Of a stretch of DNA of 64,000 nt, positions 32,523-39,913 are shown piece after piece (position 1 is the first letter of the stretch; each line of letters opens with the position of its first letter). The notes below the pieces were generated by a model that was not told where the DNA came from, did no database searches, and saw only the letters and a program-made list of their open reading frames with translations. The position numbers and the translations under genes are program-made. Source of the stretch: Streptomyces sp. ISL-100 (GTDB lineage Bacteria > Actinomycetota > Actinomycetes > Streptomycetales > Streptomycetaceae); NCBI RefSeq assembly GCF_018614615.1, contig NZ_JAGGOK010000008.1:1-64000 (forward strand). Direction: 5' to 3'.

Positions 32523-33533
32523 TCAGGATGCCTGAGCTGTCTCGTTACTGGCCGCAAGGCCGTCCATGTCTACGCCGTCGCCACGCCTCTCCTGCTCCTC
32601 GGCGCGGTAGCGGGAGTCGAAGCGCGGGCCGACGTTCTTCCGGCCGTTCTGCGGGCTCTGTCCCAGCCGACGTCCGAGCTGAGTGGGGTTGAGATCCCCG
32701 CGGGGGCCGAAGCGATGTTCCTCGTTGGCTTCCCTGGCGGCCTTGTAGATCGCGTACAGCTCCTCTTCGGAGACGACCTGCACGGGCTCGATCTTCGCCG
32801 TCTCCTGCGGTTCTGCCGGTGACGACATCGCCTCTTCGTCCCGCTGCTCCACCGCCGGGGCCTCCGGCTTCTCCAGCGAGACCGGGGCGGGCGCGGAAGC
32901 GTGGGGCTGAGCGGGGGCCTTCGTCGCCGGGCGCGGTACGACGACGGCCTTCCGCTGCTGCTGTGGCACGGCCGTGGGGGCGGCGGTGTCGAGCAAAGCG
33001 CCGGTGCCGTCGGCGTCGACCCAGTCGGAGCCCGCGCCCCGTGCACGGACGAACCCAGATATGTGCAGACCGAAGGACCCACCGAGCGGCACCATCGCGG
33101 CGACAGCGCCGCCGATGACGTACACGACCATCTCGTTCTGGGCCATGACGGACGGGGCGCGGCCGGCACTGAACCATTCCGACAGCGCTACCACGGCGTG
33201 CCCGACGTTGGCGGCGATGGAGATCAGCAGCAGGAACGCGAAGATGCACCACAGCGACCAGTAGTAGCGGCCCTCCGTGCCGTCGGGCTTGCGCTTCCGA
33301 ATGGAGGTGACCGCCCCGGCGTTGAAGGCGAGGAGCAGTTCGAGCGAACCGGCCATCGCCCCGGCGGCGAACCCGGGGAAGCCGATGAGTGTTCCGGCCC
33401 AGTGGAGTTGGTAGAGGGAGGCGAGCATCATCCCGAAGCCCGCGGCTGCGGCTCCGATCCGGATGTTGCGGTGCCAATCTCGCAACTCCCGCTCGCCCTG
33501 CGTAATGGCGCGAATGGTAGGCAACTTGGGCAA
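32523..33533 (-). CDS. Four-helix membrane protein, DUF2637-like
   Basis: A 336-residue protein; the only well-placed start is TTG 33533, with GAAAGGG eight bases upstream. Four hydrophobic segments lie in the first 170 residues (AAAGFGMMLASLYQL; GFPGFAAGAMAGSLELLLAF; WCIFAFLLLISIAANVGHAV; VVYVIGGAVAAMVPLGGSF), with a basic loop after the second. The ANVGHA motif at the end of helix 3 resembles the DUF2637/spread-type membrane proteins of Streptomyces plasmids and phages. The C-terminal 160 residues are polar with a predicted coiled part. It lies inside the replication operon and might anchor the replisome to the membrane. Confidence 0.6.
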   Translation of the reverse strand: MPKLPTIRAITQGERELRDWHRNIRIGAAAAGFGMMLASLYQLHWAGTLIGFPGFAAGAMAGSLELLLAFNAGAVTSIRKRKPDGTEGRYYWSLWCIFAFLLLISIAANVGHAVVALSEWFSAGRAPSVMAQNEMVVYVIGGAVAAMVPLGGSFGLHISGFVRARGAGSDWVDADGTGALLDTAAPTAVPQQQRKAVVVPRPATKAPAQPHASAPAPVSLEKPEAPAVEQRDEEAMSSPAEPQETAKIEPVQVVSEEELYAIYKAAREANEEHRFGPRGDLNPTQLGRRLGQSPQNGRKNVGPRFDSRYRAEEQERRGDGVDMDGLAASNETAQAS

Positions 33534-33540
33534 GACACGT

Positions 33541-33605
33541 CCCTTTCGTTCGGGTCTTCCCGAGGGACCTATGCTCGTCGGTCCTCGGGTTGCCCAAACG
33601 ATATA
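33541..33605 (-). promoter_or_regulatory. Early promoter and leader (membrane protein gene)
   Basis: On the minus strand TATATC (33605-33600) is a possible -10, followed by GGGCAACCC and then GGGAAGACCCGAACGAAAGG, nearly the same tail as at 32181-32200. The AGAGCAA loop itself is not kept here. Confidence 0.5.
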
Positions 33606-33674
33606 GCGTCGGCCCGCTGTCGCGCTGCTCTTGTTCCGTCCGCACCCTCCATCACCGGTTGCGGGCGGGCGGGT

Positions 33675-34475
33675 TCACCAATCGAGCGCCTTGCGCGGGG
33701 CGCGGCGGTCCGGGCCGACGACCTTCGCCAGGTAGGCGCGGTCCTCGATCCGCGACAGCAGCCGTTCACCGAGGATGGTCGCGATCCCGTCGCGCTTGAG
33801 GTTGGTGGAGAAGGCCGTCGGGCGGCCGGAGGCGAGCCGGGAGCCGACAAGGTCAGTCGTCTCGCGTCGCACGAACTCGGTCTGTACGCCGTCCATTTCG
33901 CCGCACAGCTCATCCAGGATCAGCAGGTCCGGATCTTCGACGTGTCGCTTCCTGATCTCGTAGCGGCTCAGGCCGTCGGGGCCGCCGTCGGGACGCCGCC
34001 AGGTCAGGTACGTGGAGTGCTGCACGAGCCGAACGAGCAGGCCCCGGTTCGCGGCTTCGTTGCCGAGCGCGGCAACCATCGTGGTCTTTCCAGAGCCGAT
34101 GTTCCCGGACACGATGAAGTGCATTGCGCTGGGTCGGGCCTTCTTCCTCTTGGCCTCGATGAGCGAGTCGAGCCAGCCGCCCAGCGCCTGGGGGCGCTGG
34201 TAGTCGTCGAGGTCGGCGAACCGCCACTTCAGGTAGTCGTCATGGTCGGCGGCCTTCATGCTGTTGGTCCACGCGAGGGCGCGGGCGTTGGCCTTGGGCA
34301 CGGAAACGTCCTCCCACAGTTCAAGGTCATCTTCTTGGTCGGGCATGGCAGGTATGCCGAGTTGAGAGAGGTCGGCGCCTCCTCGTCGCAGGGTCGCCAG
34401 CAGACGGCCGGTGACCTCGAACAGTCGCTTCGGTTCCCGCTCGGGGATGAAGCGTTCTGCTGTCATGGCACTCAC
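33675..34475 (-). CDS. DnaC-like helicase loader ATPase
   Basis: A 266-residue protein. GTG 34475 is preferred because GAGGAG lies eight bases upstream (ATG 34466 is also possible). The N-terminal 110 residues are the partner-binding part. The AAA+ core has Walker A GNIGSGKT at 124-131, Walker B LLILDELCGEMD, and a sensor-like FSTNLKRD. This is the DnaC/IstB type that loads replicative helicase. It follows the initiator-like gene by 20 bases. No phage helicase gene is seen, so it probably recruits the host DnaB. Confidence 0.75.
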   Translation of the reverse strand: MSAMTAERFIPEREPKRLFEVTGRLLATLRRGGADLSQLGIPAMPDQEDDLELWEDVSVPKANARALAWTNSMKAADHDDYLKWRFADLDDYQRPQALGGWLDSLIEAKRKKARPSAMHFIVSGNIGSGKTTMVAALGNEAANRGLLVRLVQHSTYLTWRRPDGGPDGLSRYEIRKRHVEDPDLLILDELCGEMDGVQTEFVRRETTDLVGSRLASGRPTAFSTNLKRDGIATILGERLLSRIEDRAYLAKVVGPDRRAPRKALDW

Positions 34476-34495
34476 CGCTCGTTCTCCTCTTCGTG

Positions 34496-35503
34496 TCAGG
34501 CCGGGACGATGCCGAACTCGGCGTCTTCGTCGATGTCTTCGGTGACGGTCGGGGTCGAAGGACCTGCCGAGCCATGGATGCCCCAGGTCGCTGCGTCGCT
34601 GTAGGGGGCGGGCCGTCCGCCGTACTGGGCGGGCATCGGCTTGTTGTTCCGCTCGTCGCTCAGGGCGCGTTGGAACTGGTGCGCCGTCGGGAAGTGGACG
34701 CCGGTGCGCTGGAACGCCTTGGCTACCTGCTTCTGCGTGTACTGCGCGTCCAGGGCCTGTTCGCTGAGCTTGACGAGTCCGAAGTACCACCCGGACTTCT
34801 TGCTGCCCGCGTACGGGCCGAGGTGCTGCTTGGCATGGTCGTAGTACCAGCCTGCGACCTCCTGAGCAGGAGTCTTCTCCTTCGGCGCCTGCTCCTCTTC
34901 AACCGGCGTCGCAACTGGGGCCGGGGCCTTCGCCTCGTGTTCAGCCTTCTTCCGCGCGGCGGAGCGGGCGGCGGCCGGCGGGGTGGCTCGCCGTTCCTTC
35001 TTCTCCGGCTGCGGGGCGGGCTCTTCGGCGCTTGCGTCCGACTCGGGCGCGGCGGGCTCGGGAGCATCCAGGTTGGACGCGAAGCCATCGGTGCCCAAGC
35101 TGCCGTCGGCGTAACGGACGCAGAAAGAGCCGCCCTTTTGCTCGACGACGGGGATGTCCAGCTTGTTGCCGAAAATGACATAGTCCTTGGCCCACTGCTC
35201 TACGGGGTACTCGCTGACGGCGGCGCCCATGCCCGTCGTGCCGTCGAGGAAGCGGCGTCGCTCAAGGCGGTAGTAGCCGTTCGCGGCGAGTTCGTGGAGG
35301 GCCTTGCGCACGGCATCGCGCCCCTCGCGCCCTTCGCCGCGTGAAAGCTGCTCGGAGCGGACGTTCCAGCTGTCGGACTGGTCGAGGCAGAAGGTCAGCA
35401 CGCCAAGGGCGCGGTAGCTGAGACGGGTGTCGCGGGCGGTGCTGGATTCAATCTGGACGAAAAGGTGGCGGCGGTTGCGGCGCAGCGCGTTGCGGTTGGT
35501 CAC
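34496..35503 (-). CDS. Replication initiator-like protein
   Basis: A 335-residue protein from GTG 35503, overlapping the upstream stop by four bases. The N-terminal domain (about 10-95) reads as winged-helix: STARDTRLSYRALGVLTFCL ... LHELAANGYYRLERRRF, the pattern of phage initiator/helix-turn-helix replication proteins. A central 100 residues are Glu/Ala/Pro-rich. The C-terminal part (about 235-300) has GWYYDHAKQHLGPYAGSKKSGWY...KAFQRTGVHFPTAHQFQRAL, a helical helicase-loader-binding-like domain. Its place before a DnaC-like gene supports initiation. Confidence 0.6.
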   Translation of the reverse strand: MTNRNALRRNRRHLFVQIESSTARDTRLSYRALGVLTFCLDQSDSWNVRSEQLSRGEGREGRDAVRKALHELAANGYYRLERRRFLDGTTGMGAAVSEYPVEQWAKDYVIFGNKLDIPVVEQKGGSFCVRYADGSLGTDGFASNLDAPEPAAPESDASAEEPAPQPEKKERRATPPAAARSAARKKAEHEAKAPAPVATPVEEEQAPKEKTPAQEVAGWYYDHAKQHLGPYAGSKKSGWYFGLVKLSEQALDAQYTQKQVAKAFQRTGVHFPTAHQFQRALSDERNNKPMPAQYGGRPAPYSDAATWGIHGSAGPSTPTVTEDIDEDAEFGIVPA

Positions 35504-35790
35504 GCTGCTGCCTCGTTCGCCGTCTCGTGCTGCAGGCGGAAGTGGGTGTGCCAGGTCTTGCGGCCGTGGGAGCCCATCTCGTACACGCGCCGGGACTCGA
35601 CCATGCCCGCCTCTCGCAGTTCGGAGAGCGGTTCGCGGGCCTGGTGGTTGGTCAGGCTGCACGCGTCGGCGGCGTCCTGGACGGTGACCCAGTCCTGGCC
35701 GAACAGGACGAGGTAGCAGTACAGGCGAAAGGCGCGGTCGGAGAGCTTTCCGCCGAGCGCGGGGGCGATGTCAACGGTTCTGCTGGACAA
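35500..35790 (-). CDS. Small winged-helix DNA-binding protein
   Basis: A 96-residue protein; the only sensible start is TTG 35790. A winged-helix fold is plain: LSDRAFRLYCYLVLFGQ, then VTVQDAADACSLTNHQAREPLSELREAGMVESRR as helices 2-3 and wing. It is translationally coupled to the initiator gene through GTGA. It may be a local regulator of the replication operon or help the initiator bind the origin. Confidence 0.65.
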   Translation of the reverse strand: MSSRTVDIAPALGGKLSDRAFRLYCYLVLFGQDWVTVQDAADACSLTNHQAREPLSELREAGMVESRRVYEMGSHGRKTWHTHFRLQHETANEAAA

Positions 35791-35859
35791 GGTGGGGTCC
35801 TTGGGGGAGGGGCCCGGCTGCCGAGGAGCAGCCGGGCCGGTCGTTCGACAGCGCGCGGG

Positions 35860-36444
35860 CTACTGCTGCTCGGGCTCGCGGGCGGGAGTGGCGGGGAGCA
35901 TGGGCACACCGCGCAGCAGACTGTCGAGCTCTCCCTTGTGGAACGCCTCCATGACGGCCTCCTGGCCGCCGTCCTTCCAGCGCAGGGACACGGAGCCGGT
36001 CGGCTTGCCGCCGGGGATGCGGATGATGCCGGGGATCAACTCGCCGGTGAGCCTGTCGACGATGGCGTCTGTCGCCTTGTCGTACTTGGCGCGCTTGAGC
36101 ATCGCGTCCTGGAACGCGGGCCGGGCGCGGATGATGACCTCGACCTCGCCCCTGTCTTCGGCGAAGGCGGTGAACGCCTCCTCGTCGCCAACTGCGTACT
36201 TGTCCTTGGAGATGGCCACCGTGTGGGTGGCGACAGCCATGCCGTCGACCTTGGCGTCGATGGACTTCGTGCTGCTCTCGGGGTTGTCGTAGGCGGCGAG
36301 GAGCGGACCCTTCACAGCGGCGATCTTCTCGTCGATCGCGGGGACGACCTGGTCTTTGAACAGCTTGGCGAAGACCGAGAGGAGTGCGGCGTCCCCCAAG
36401 GACAGGGCGGGCTCCGGCGTCTGGTCGACGTCGTCGTACGACAT
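35860..36444 (-). CDS. First gene of replication operon, unknown
   Basis: A 194-residue soluble protein. The N-terminal 50 residues are helical and acidic (LFKDQVVPAIDEKIAAVKGP). The middle has beta strands with VEVIIRARPAFQDAMLKRAKYDKATDAIVDRLTGE, and it ends RIPGGKPTGSVSLRWKDGGQEA followed by an unstructured tail. I do not recognise it. Being the first gene after the early leader, it is probably made early and in quantity. A single-strand DNA-binding or nuclease-inhibitor role would be a guess. Confidence 0.5.
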   Translation of the reverse strand: MSYDDVDQTPEPALSLGDAALLSVFAKLFKDQVVPAIDEKIAAVKGPLLAAYDNPESSTKSIDAKVDGMAVATHTVAISKDKYAVGDEEAFTAFAEDRGEVEVIIRARPAFQDAMLKRAKYDKATDAIVDRLTGELIPGIIRIPGGKPTGSVSLRWKDGGQEAVMEAFHKGELDSLLRGVPMLPATPAREPEQQ

Positions 36445-36474
36445 GCGGGTCCTTTCTCACCCAAGGCGTAGCCC

Positions 36475-36598
36475 AGGGCTTTTCGGGTCTGTCCTGGGCG
36501 GGGTGCAGAGGGCGTCGCCTGTAAGTACGTCGATCGGCGAAATCTGTGACACCTAGGCCCAGGCAGCTGGGTTGCTCTCCCAGCCACAATGAATAGTA
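36475..36598 (-). promoter_or_regulatory. Early promoter and leader, AGAGCAA hairpin (replication operon)
   Basis: On the minus strand TACTAT (36598-36593) is a possible -10. The hairpin GCTGGG-AGAGCAA-CCCAGC at 36584-36566 follows, then the 33-bp element at 36553-36521, then ACCCGAAAAG. It drives the leftward replication operon. Confidence 0.6.
36521..36553 (-). repeat. 33-bp shared upstream element, copy 1
   Basis: Reads GGTGTCACAGATTTCGCC... on the minus strand, 77 bases ahead of ATG 36444. It matches 43191-43223 at 29 of 33 bases, in the same orientation relative to the downstream gene. Confidence 0.65.
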
Positions 36599-36678
36599 CA
36601 GCACGCGTCGGCTGGTGTCTGTGCTCGCACGGGAACTCACCGATCACGGCACATCACCCGCCCTGATGCCGGACTGAC

Positions 36679-36693
36679 GTCGCGACACAAAGC
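36679..36693 (+). promoter_or_regulatory. Late-type intergenic element
   Basis: GTCGCGACACAAAGC in the divergent region between the replication operon and the ParB-like gene, 235 bases before GTG 36921. Confidence 0.35.
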
Positions 36694-36828
36694 TGCCGCG
36701 CCCCCTACGTTCCGCTCGGCCCTGCCGCCCTTGGTGACGTCACCAGGAGCGGCTGGCCCCGGTGTCGCCCCATCCGGAACGAAGGCGCCACCGGCCCGGC
36801 GGCGGGAGCAGCCCGGCCATGACGGCCT

Positions 36829-36849
36829 GCCCCGCTTGCGAGGCGGGGC
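36829..36849 (+). other. Hairpin in divergent promoter region
   Basis: GCCCCGC at 36829-36835 pairs with 36843-36849 around TTGCGAG, in the leader of the ParB-like gene. The rest of 36599-36920 shows no gene. Confidence 0.4.
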
Positions 36850-36920
36850 GCCGCGGTTGAAGTCCGCGGGCTCGCAGACCGCCCCCGCCGCCGGCACTCC
36901 GAACCTCCGGAAGGACTGTC

Positions 36921-37562
36921 GTGACCGAGACCGTGCCCGCGCCCCGCTACACCACCTACGTGCCGCTAACTGACCTCACCCCTGCCCCCGGAAACCCGAA
37001 GCGCCACGAGGTCGAACGGATCATCGAGAGCATCACGACGCACGGCTTCGTCGACCAGCCCATCGCCGACGAACGCACCAGCACCATCCTCGGTGGACAT
37101 GGCCGTCGTGAAGCCCTCATCGAGATACAGTCACGCGGCGCCTCGCTCCCGGACGGGATTCTCCTGGACAACGACGGCGGGTGGCTCGTCCCCGTCCAAC
37201 GCGGCTGGGCCTCCCGGTCCGATACCGAGGCCAAGGCCCTGAACATCAAGCTCAACAAGATCGGTGCAGACGGCGGGTGGCAGCCGCGCTCTCTGGCCAC
37301 CTACCTCGAAGACATCGTGACGGCTGATGCCGAGCTGTTCGACTCTCTCGCCATCCCCGAGGACGAGTTGGAGAGCCTTCTGCGCCAAGTCGATCCCGAG
37401 ACACTGCCCTGCGCCGTCAACGAGAACCAGGCGCCCGCGCTGCACCTGCCCGACGACCGAGACGAGGACCTGGGCGGCGACGGTCTCAGCCCAGACGACG
37501 AGGGACGTGCACGCCTGGCCAACTGCCCGGCCTGCGGCCACATGTTCACGCCCGGACGATGA
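36921..37562 (+). CDS. ParB-like domain protein
   Basis: A 213-residue protein from GTG 36921. Residues about 10-75 match the ParB/Srx fold: VPLTDLTPAPGNPKRHEVERIIESITTHGFVDQPIADE and TILGGHGRREAL (the GHGR box). The middle has KALNIKLNKIGADGGWQPR; the end has a zinc-ribbon half, NCPACGHMF. ParB-like genes next to small terminase genes are common in actinobacterial prophages. It may act as a nuclease or DNA-binding partner in packaging or replication. Catalysis cannot be judged from the sequence. Confidence 0.7.
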   Translation: MTETVPAPRYTTYVPLTDLTPAPGNPKRHEVERIIESITTHGFVDQPIADERTSTILGGHGRREALIEIQSRGASLPDGILLDNDGGWLVPVQRGWASRSDTEAKALNIKLNKIGADGGWQPRSLATYLEDIVTADAELFDSLAIPEDELESLLRQVDPETLPCAVNENQAPALHLPDDRDEDLGGDGLSPDDEGRARLANCPACGHMFTPGR

Positions 37563-37573
37563 GGAGCCGCCCT

Positions 37574-38218
37574 ATGTCACTCCGCCGCAAAGCACGCAGC
37601 GTCAACAAGGGCGGACGGCGCAGCCTGCTGACCGAAGAGGTCGAGGGCCGCATCATCGTCGCCGCCCGCACCGGCATCGCTATCGAACTCGCCGCCGAAG
37701 CCGCCGGCATCTCGAGCGCCACCTACCGCCGGTGGATGGCCCGCGGCCGTGCCGAGGTGACCGCCCGGGAGGACGGGCAGAGTCCGAGCCGGGATGAAGA
37801 CCCGTACGTCGAGCTGTTCGAGAAGGTCCGCACGGCCCGCGCGATGGCCGCTGCCCGCGCCATGGCCAACGTCAGGCGCGTGGCCGACGGCGGGATCGTC
37901 ACCAAGGTCACCACCCGGAAGTTCCGTGATCCGGAGACCGGACAGATCGTCGAGGAGGTCACTGAGGACCGCACGGCACCGGACTGGCGTGCGGACGCCT
38001 GGTACCTGGAACGACAGCACCGCCATCACTACGGCAAGGACGCTGCCATCGCCGTCGAGATCACCGGTCTGGATAGTGGCGACACAGCCCAGGAGGAGCG
38101 AGTGGACCTTGGTGCGCTCGCTGAGCGGCTGAACCAGACGCTGTTCGCGGTGCAGTACCCCGACCCGCCGGAGCTGGAGGACGGCAGCGTCGTCGACGCT
38201 GAGGTGATCGACGGCTGA
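37574..38218 (+). CDS. Small terminase-like helix-turn-helix protein
   Basis: A 214-residue protein 11 bases after the ParB-like gene. The N-terminal 70 residues hold a helix-turn-helix: LTEEVEGRIIVAARTGIAIELAAEAAGISSATYRRWMARGR. A long helix (YVELFEKVRTARAMAAARAM) and an acidic C-terminus follow. This is the pattern of small terminase or terminase-associated DNA-recognition subunits. Oddly, no large terminase is nearby; it should lie left of the window, so the packaging genes are split in the prophage map. Confidence 0.65.
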   Translation: MSLRRKARSVNKGGRRSLLTEEVEGRIIVAARTGIAIELAAEAAGISSATYRRWMARGRAEVTAREDGQSPSRDEDPYVELFEKVRTARAMAAARAMANVRRVADGGIVTKVTTRKFRDPETGQIVEEVTEDRTAPDWRADAWYLERQHRHHYGKDAAIAVEITGLDSGDTAQEERVDLGALAERLNQTLFAVQYPDPPELEDGSVVDAEVIDG

Positions 38219-38234
38219 TCAGCGCCTCCAGAGG

Positions 38235-38253
38235 GCAGCACGCGACACTAACC
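38235..38253 (+). promoter_or_regulatory. Late intergenic element upstream of endolysin
   Basis: GCAGCACGCGACACTAACC, with GAC 64 bases from ATG 38310. Followed at 38261 by CCCTGCACGGTGC, also present at 27939. Confidence 0.45.
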
Positions 38254-38309
38254 CCGGTAGCCCTGCACGGTGCCCCCTCCCTGACCACAGTCACCGGAGG
38301 GCACCACCC

Positions 38310-39359
38310 ATGCAGATCATCACCCGCTCCCAGTGGGGCGCGAAGCCCTGGAACGGCACCCCGGCCGCCATCTCCCTCAGCCGCCGTACGGAGTTCTTCG
38401 TCCACTACGACGGCGGCACCCCCATCACCCGCACCGGCTACTCGATCATGCGCGCCATCGAGGCCGAGCACATGGGGCAGGGCTGGGCGGGCGTCGGCTA
38501 CAACTTCGTCGTCGACCAGCAGGGCAACGTCTACGAGGGCCGCGGCTGGTCGCTCCAGGGCGCCCACTGCCCGAACCACAACGTGTCCGGGATCGGCGTC
38601 CAGATCGCCGCCGGCGGCAGCCAGGAGCCCAGCGCCAAGGCGCTCGCAGCGTGCCGCGCCCTGTACGAGGAGGCGTGCAAGAAGACGGGACGCTCCCTCG
38701 CCAAGCGCGGCCACAAGGACGGTTTCGCCACGGCCTGCCCCGGCACCAAGCTCTACGCGTGGGTCAAGGCGGGGATGCCGGCCGGGGACTACAAGCCCGC
38801 GCCGGACCCCGGCGGCTCCACCGGCGCCGGGGGTGGGTCGTCCGTCACCCGCTACCAGGCCACCATCAACGGCCTGACGTACGGGTACGGGGCCAAGGGC
38901 GCGCATGTGACCCAGGTCGGCGAGGCCCTGGTCAAGCGCGGCTTCGGCCGTCACTACACCTCCGGGCCCGGCCCGACCTGGACGGATGTCGACACCGAGA
39001 ACTACCGCGACTTCCAGAAGTCGCTGGGGTACAGCGGCAAGGCAGCTGACGGTGTCCCCGGTGAGGACTCGTTGAAACGGCTCCTCGGCGCCCTGCCCGG
39101 CAAGGTGACCGCCAAGCCCATGCCGCCGTTCCCCGGCGCCTCCTACTTCGGGCCGGGCAAGAACAACTCGCATATCACCCTGCTCGGAACGCAGCTCGTG
39201 AAGAAGGGCTTCGGCCGCCACTACACCTCCGGGCCGGGCCCGAAGTGGTCGGACGCGGACCGCAAGAACGTCGCCGACTACCAGCGCTCCCGCAAGGAGC
39301 TGAGCGGTGACCCGGACGGCATCCCCGGGTCGCTCACCTGGCGCCTGCTGTTCTCCTGA
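38310..39359 (+). CDS. Endolysin: amidase with two tandem wall-binding repeats
   Basis: A 349-residue protein with a GGAGGG ribosome site. Residues 1-160 are an N-acetylmuramoyl-L-alanine amidase of the PGRP/Amidase_2 type: EFFVHYDGG (first zinc His), [19 protein letters not shown], and [14 protein letters not shown] (second His and Cys). After a Gly/Ser/Pro linker, two peptidoglycan-binding repeats of about 80 residues each contain (V/L)VK(R/K)[13 protein letters not shown] and end with a D-G-(V/I)PG turn. No signal peptide is present, so it depends on a holin. It cuts the wall at lysis. Confidence 0.9.
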   Translation: MQIITRSQWGAKPWNGTPAAISLSRRTEFFVHYDGGTPITRTGYSIMRAIEAEHMGQGWAGVGYNFVVDQQGNVYEGRGWSLQGAHCPNHNVSGIGVQIAAGGSQEPSAKALAACRALYEEACKKTGRSLAKRGHKDGFATACPGTKLYAWVKAGMPAGDYKPAPDPGGSTGAGGGSSVTRYQATINGLTYGYGAKGAHVTQVGEALVKRGFGRHYTSGPGPTWTDVDTENYRDFQKSLGYSGKAADGVPGEDSLKRLLGALPGKVTAKPMPPFPGASYFGPGKNNSHITLLGTQLVKKGFGRHYTSGPGPKWSDADRKNVADYQRSRKELSGDPDGIPGSLTWRLLFS

Positions 39360-39368
39360 TCCTGCTCC

Positions 39369-39400
39369 CTGGTCGGCCCGCCACAACGCGGGCCGACCAG
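39369..39400 (+). terminator. 13-bp perfect stem after endolysin
   Basis: CTGGTCGGCCCGC at 39369-39381 pairs exactly with 39388-39400 around CACAAC. No long T-run; a terminator or attenuator between endolysin and SSB. Confidence 0.65.
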
Positions 39401-39423
39401 CAACCTTGAAAGGCCCCGCTCCT

Positions 39424-39861
39424 GTGGCAGGCGAGACCGTCATCACCCTGATCGGCAACCTGGTCGACGACCCCGAACTCCGCTTTACCCCCTCCGGCGC
39501 CGCCGTGGCGAAATTCCGCGTCGCCTCGACCCCGCGCACCTTCGACCGGCAGAGCAACGAGTGGAAGGACGGCGAAAGCCTTTTCCTGACCTGTGCGGTG
39601 TGGCGGCAAGCTGCGGAAAATGTCGCCGAGTCGCTGAGCCGCGGCACCCGCATCATCGTGCAGGGCCGCCTCAAGCAGCGCTCCTACGACGACCGAGAAG
39701 GCGTCCGACGCACCGTGTACGAACTCGACGTCGAGGACGTCGGCGTGAGCCTGAAGAACGCGACCGCCAAGGTCACGAAGACCGGTGGACAGCGCCCGAA
39801 CCCTAACGGGGCCGGGCGTCCCGTGGCCGATGACCAGTGGGCCACCGAGCCTCCGTTCTGA
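39424..39861 (+). CDS. ssb: Single-stranded DNA-binding protein
   Basis: A 145-residue protein from GTG 39424. The OB fold is clear: [61 protein letters not shown] and [16 protein letters not shown]. The short tail ends [10 protein letters not shown], close to the acidic Pro-Phe tip that binds partner proteins. It is shorter than chromosomal Streptomyces SSB because the Gly-rich linker is missing. It would coat ssDNA for the Sak4-like ATPase and loader. It is placed in a rightward unit with terminase and endolysin genes rather than with the replication operon. Confidence 0.9.
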   Translation: MAGETVITLIGNLVDDPELRFTPSGAAVAKFRVASTPRTFDRQSNEWKDGESLFLTCAVWRQAAENVAESLSRGTRIIVQGRLKQRSYDDREGVRRTVYELDVEDVGVSLKNATAKVTKTGGQRPNPNGAGRPVADDQWATEPPF

Positions 39862-39876
39862 CCGGCCAGAAACGAG

Positions 39877-39908
39877 CGCGCCGCGCAGGGTGTCTCCTGC
39901 GCGGCGCG
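39877..39908. terminator. Bidirectional terminator
   Basis: CGCGCCGCGCAGG at 39877-39889 pairs with 39896-39908 around GTGTCT, between the convergent SSB gene and the membrane protein gene ending at 39914. Confidence 0.7.
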
Positions 39909-39913
39909 TCGTC

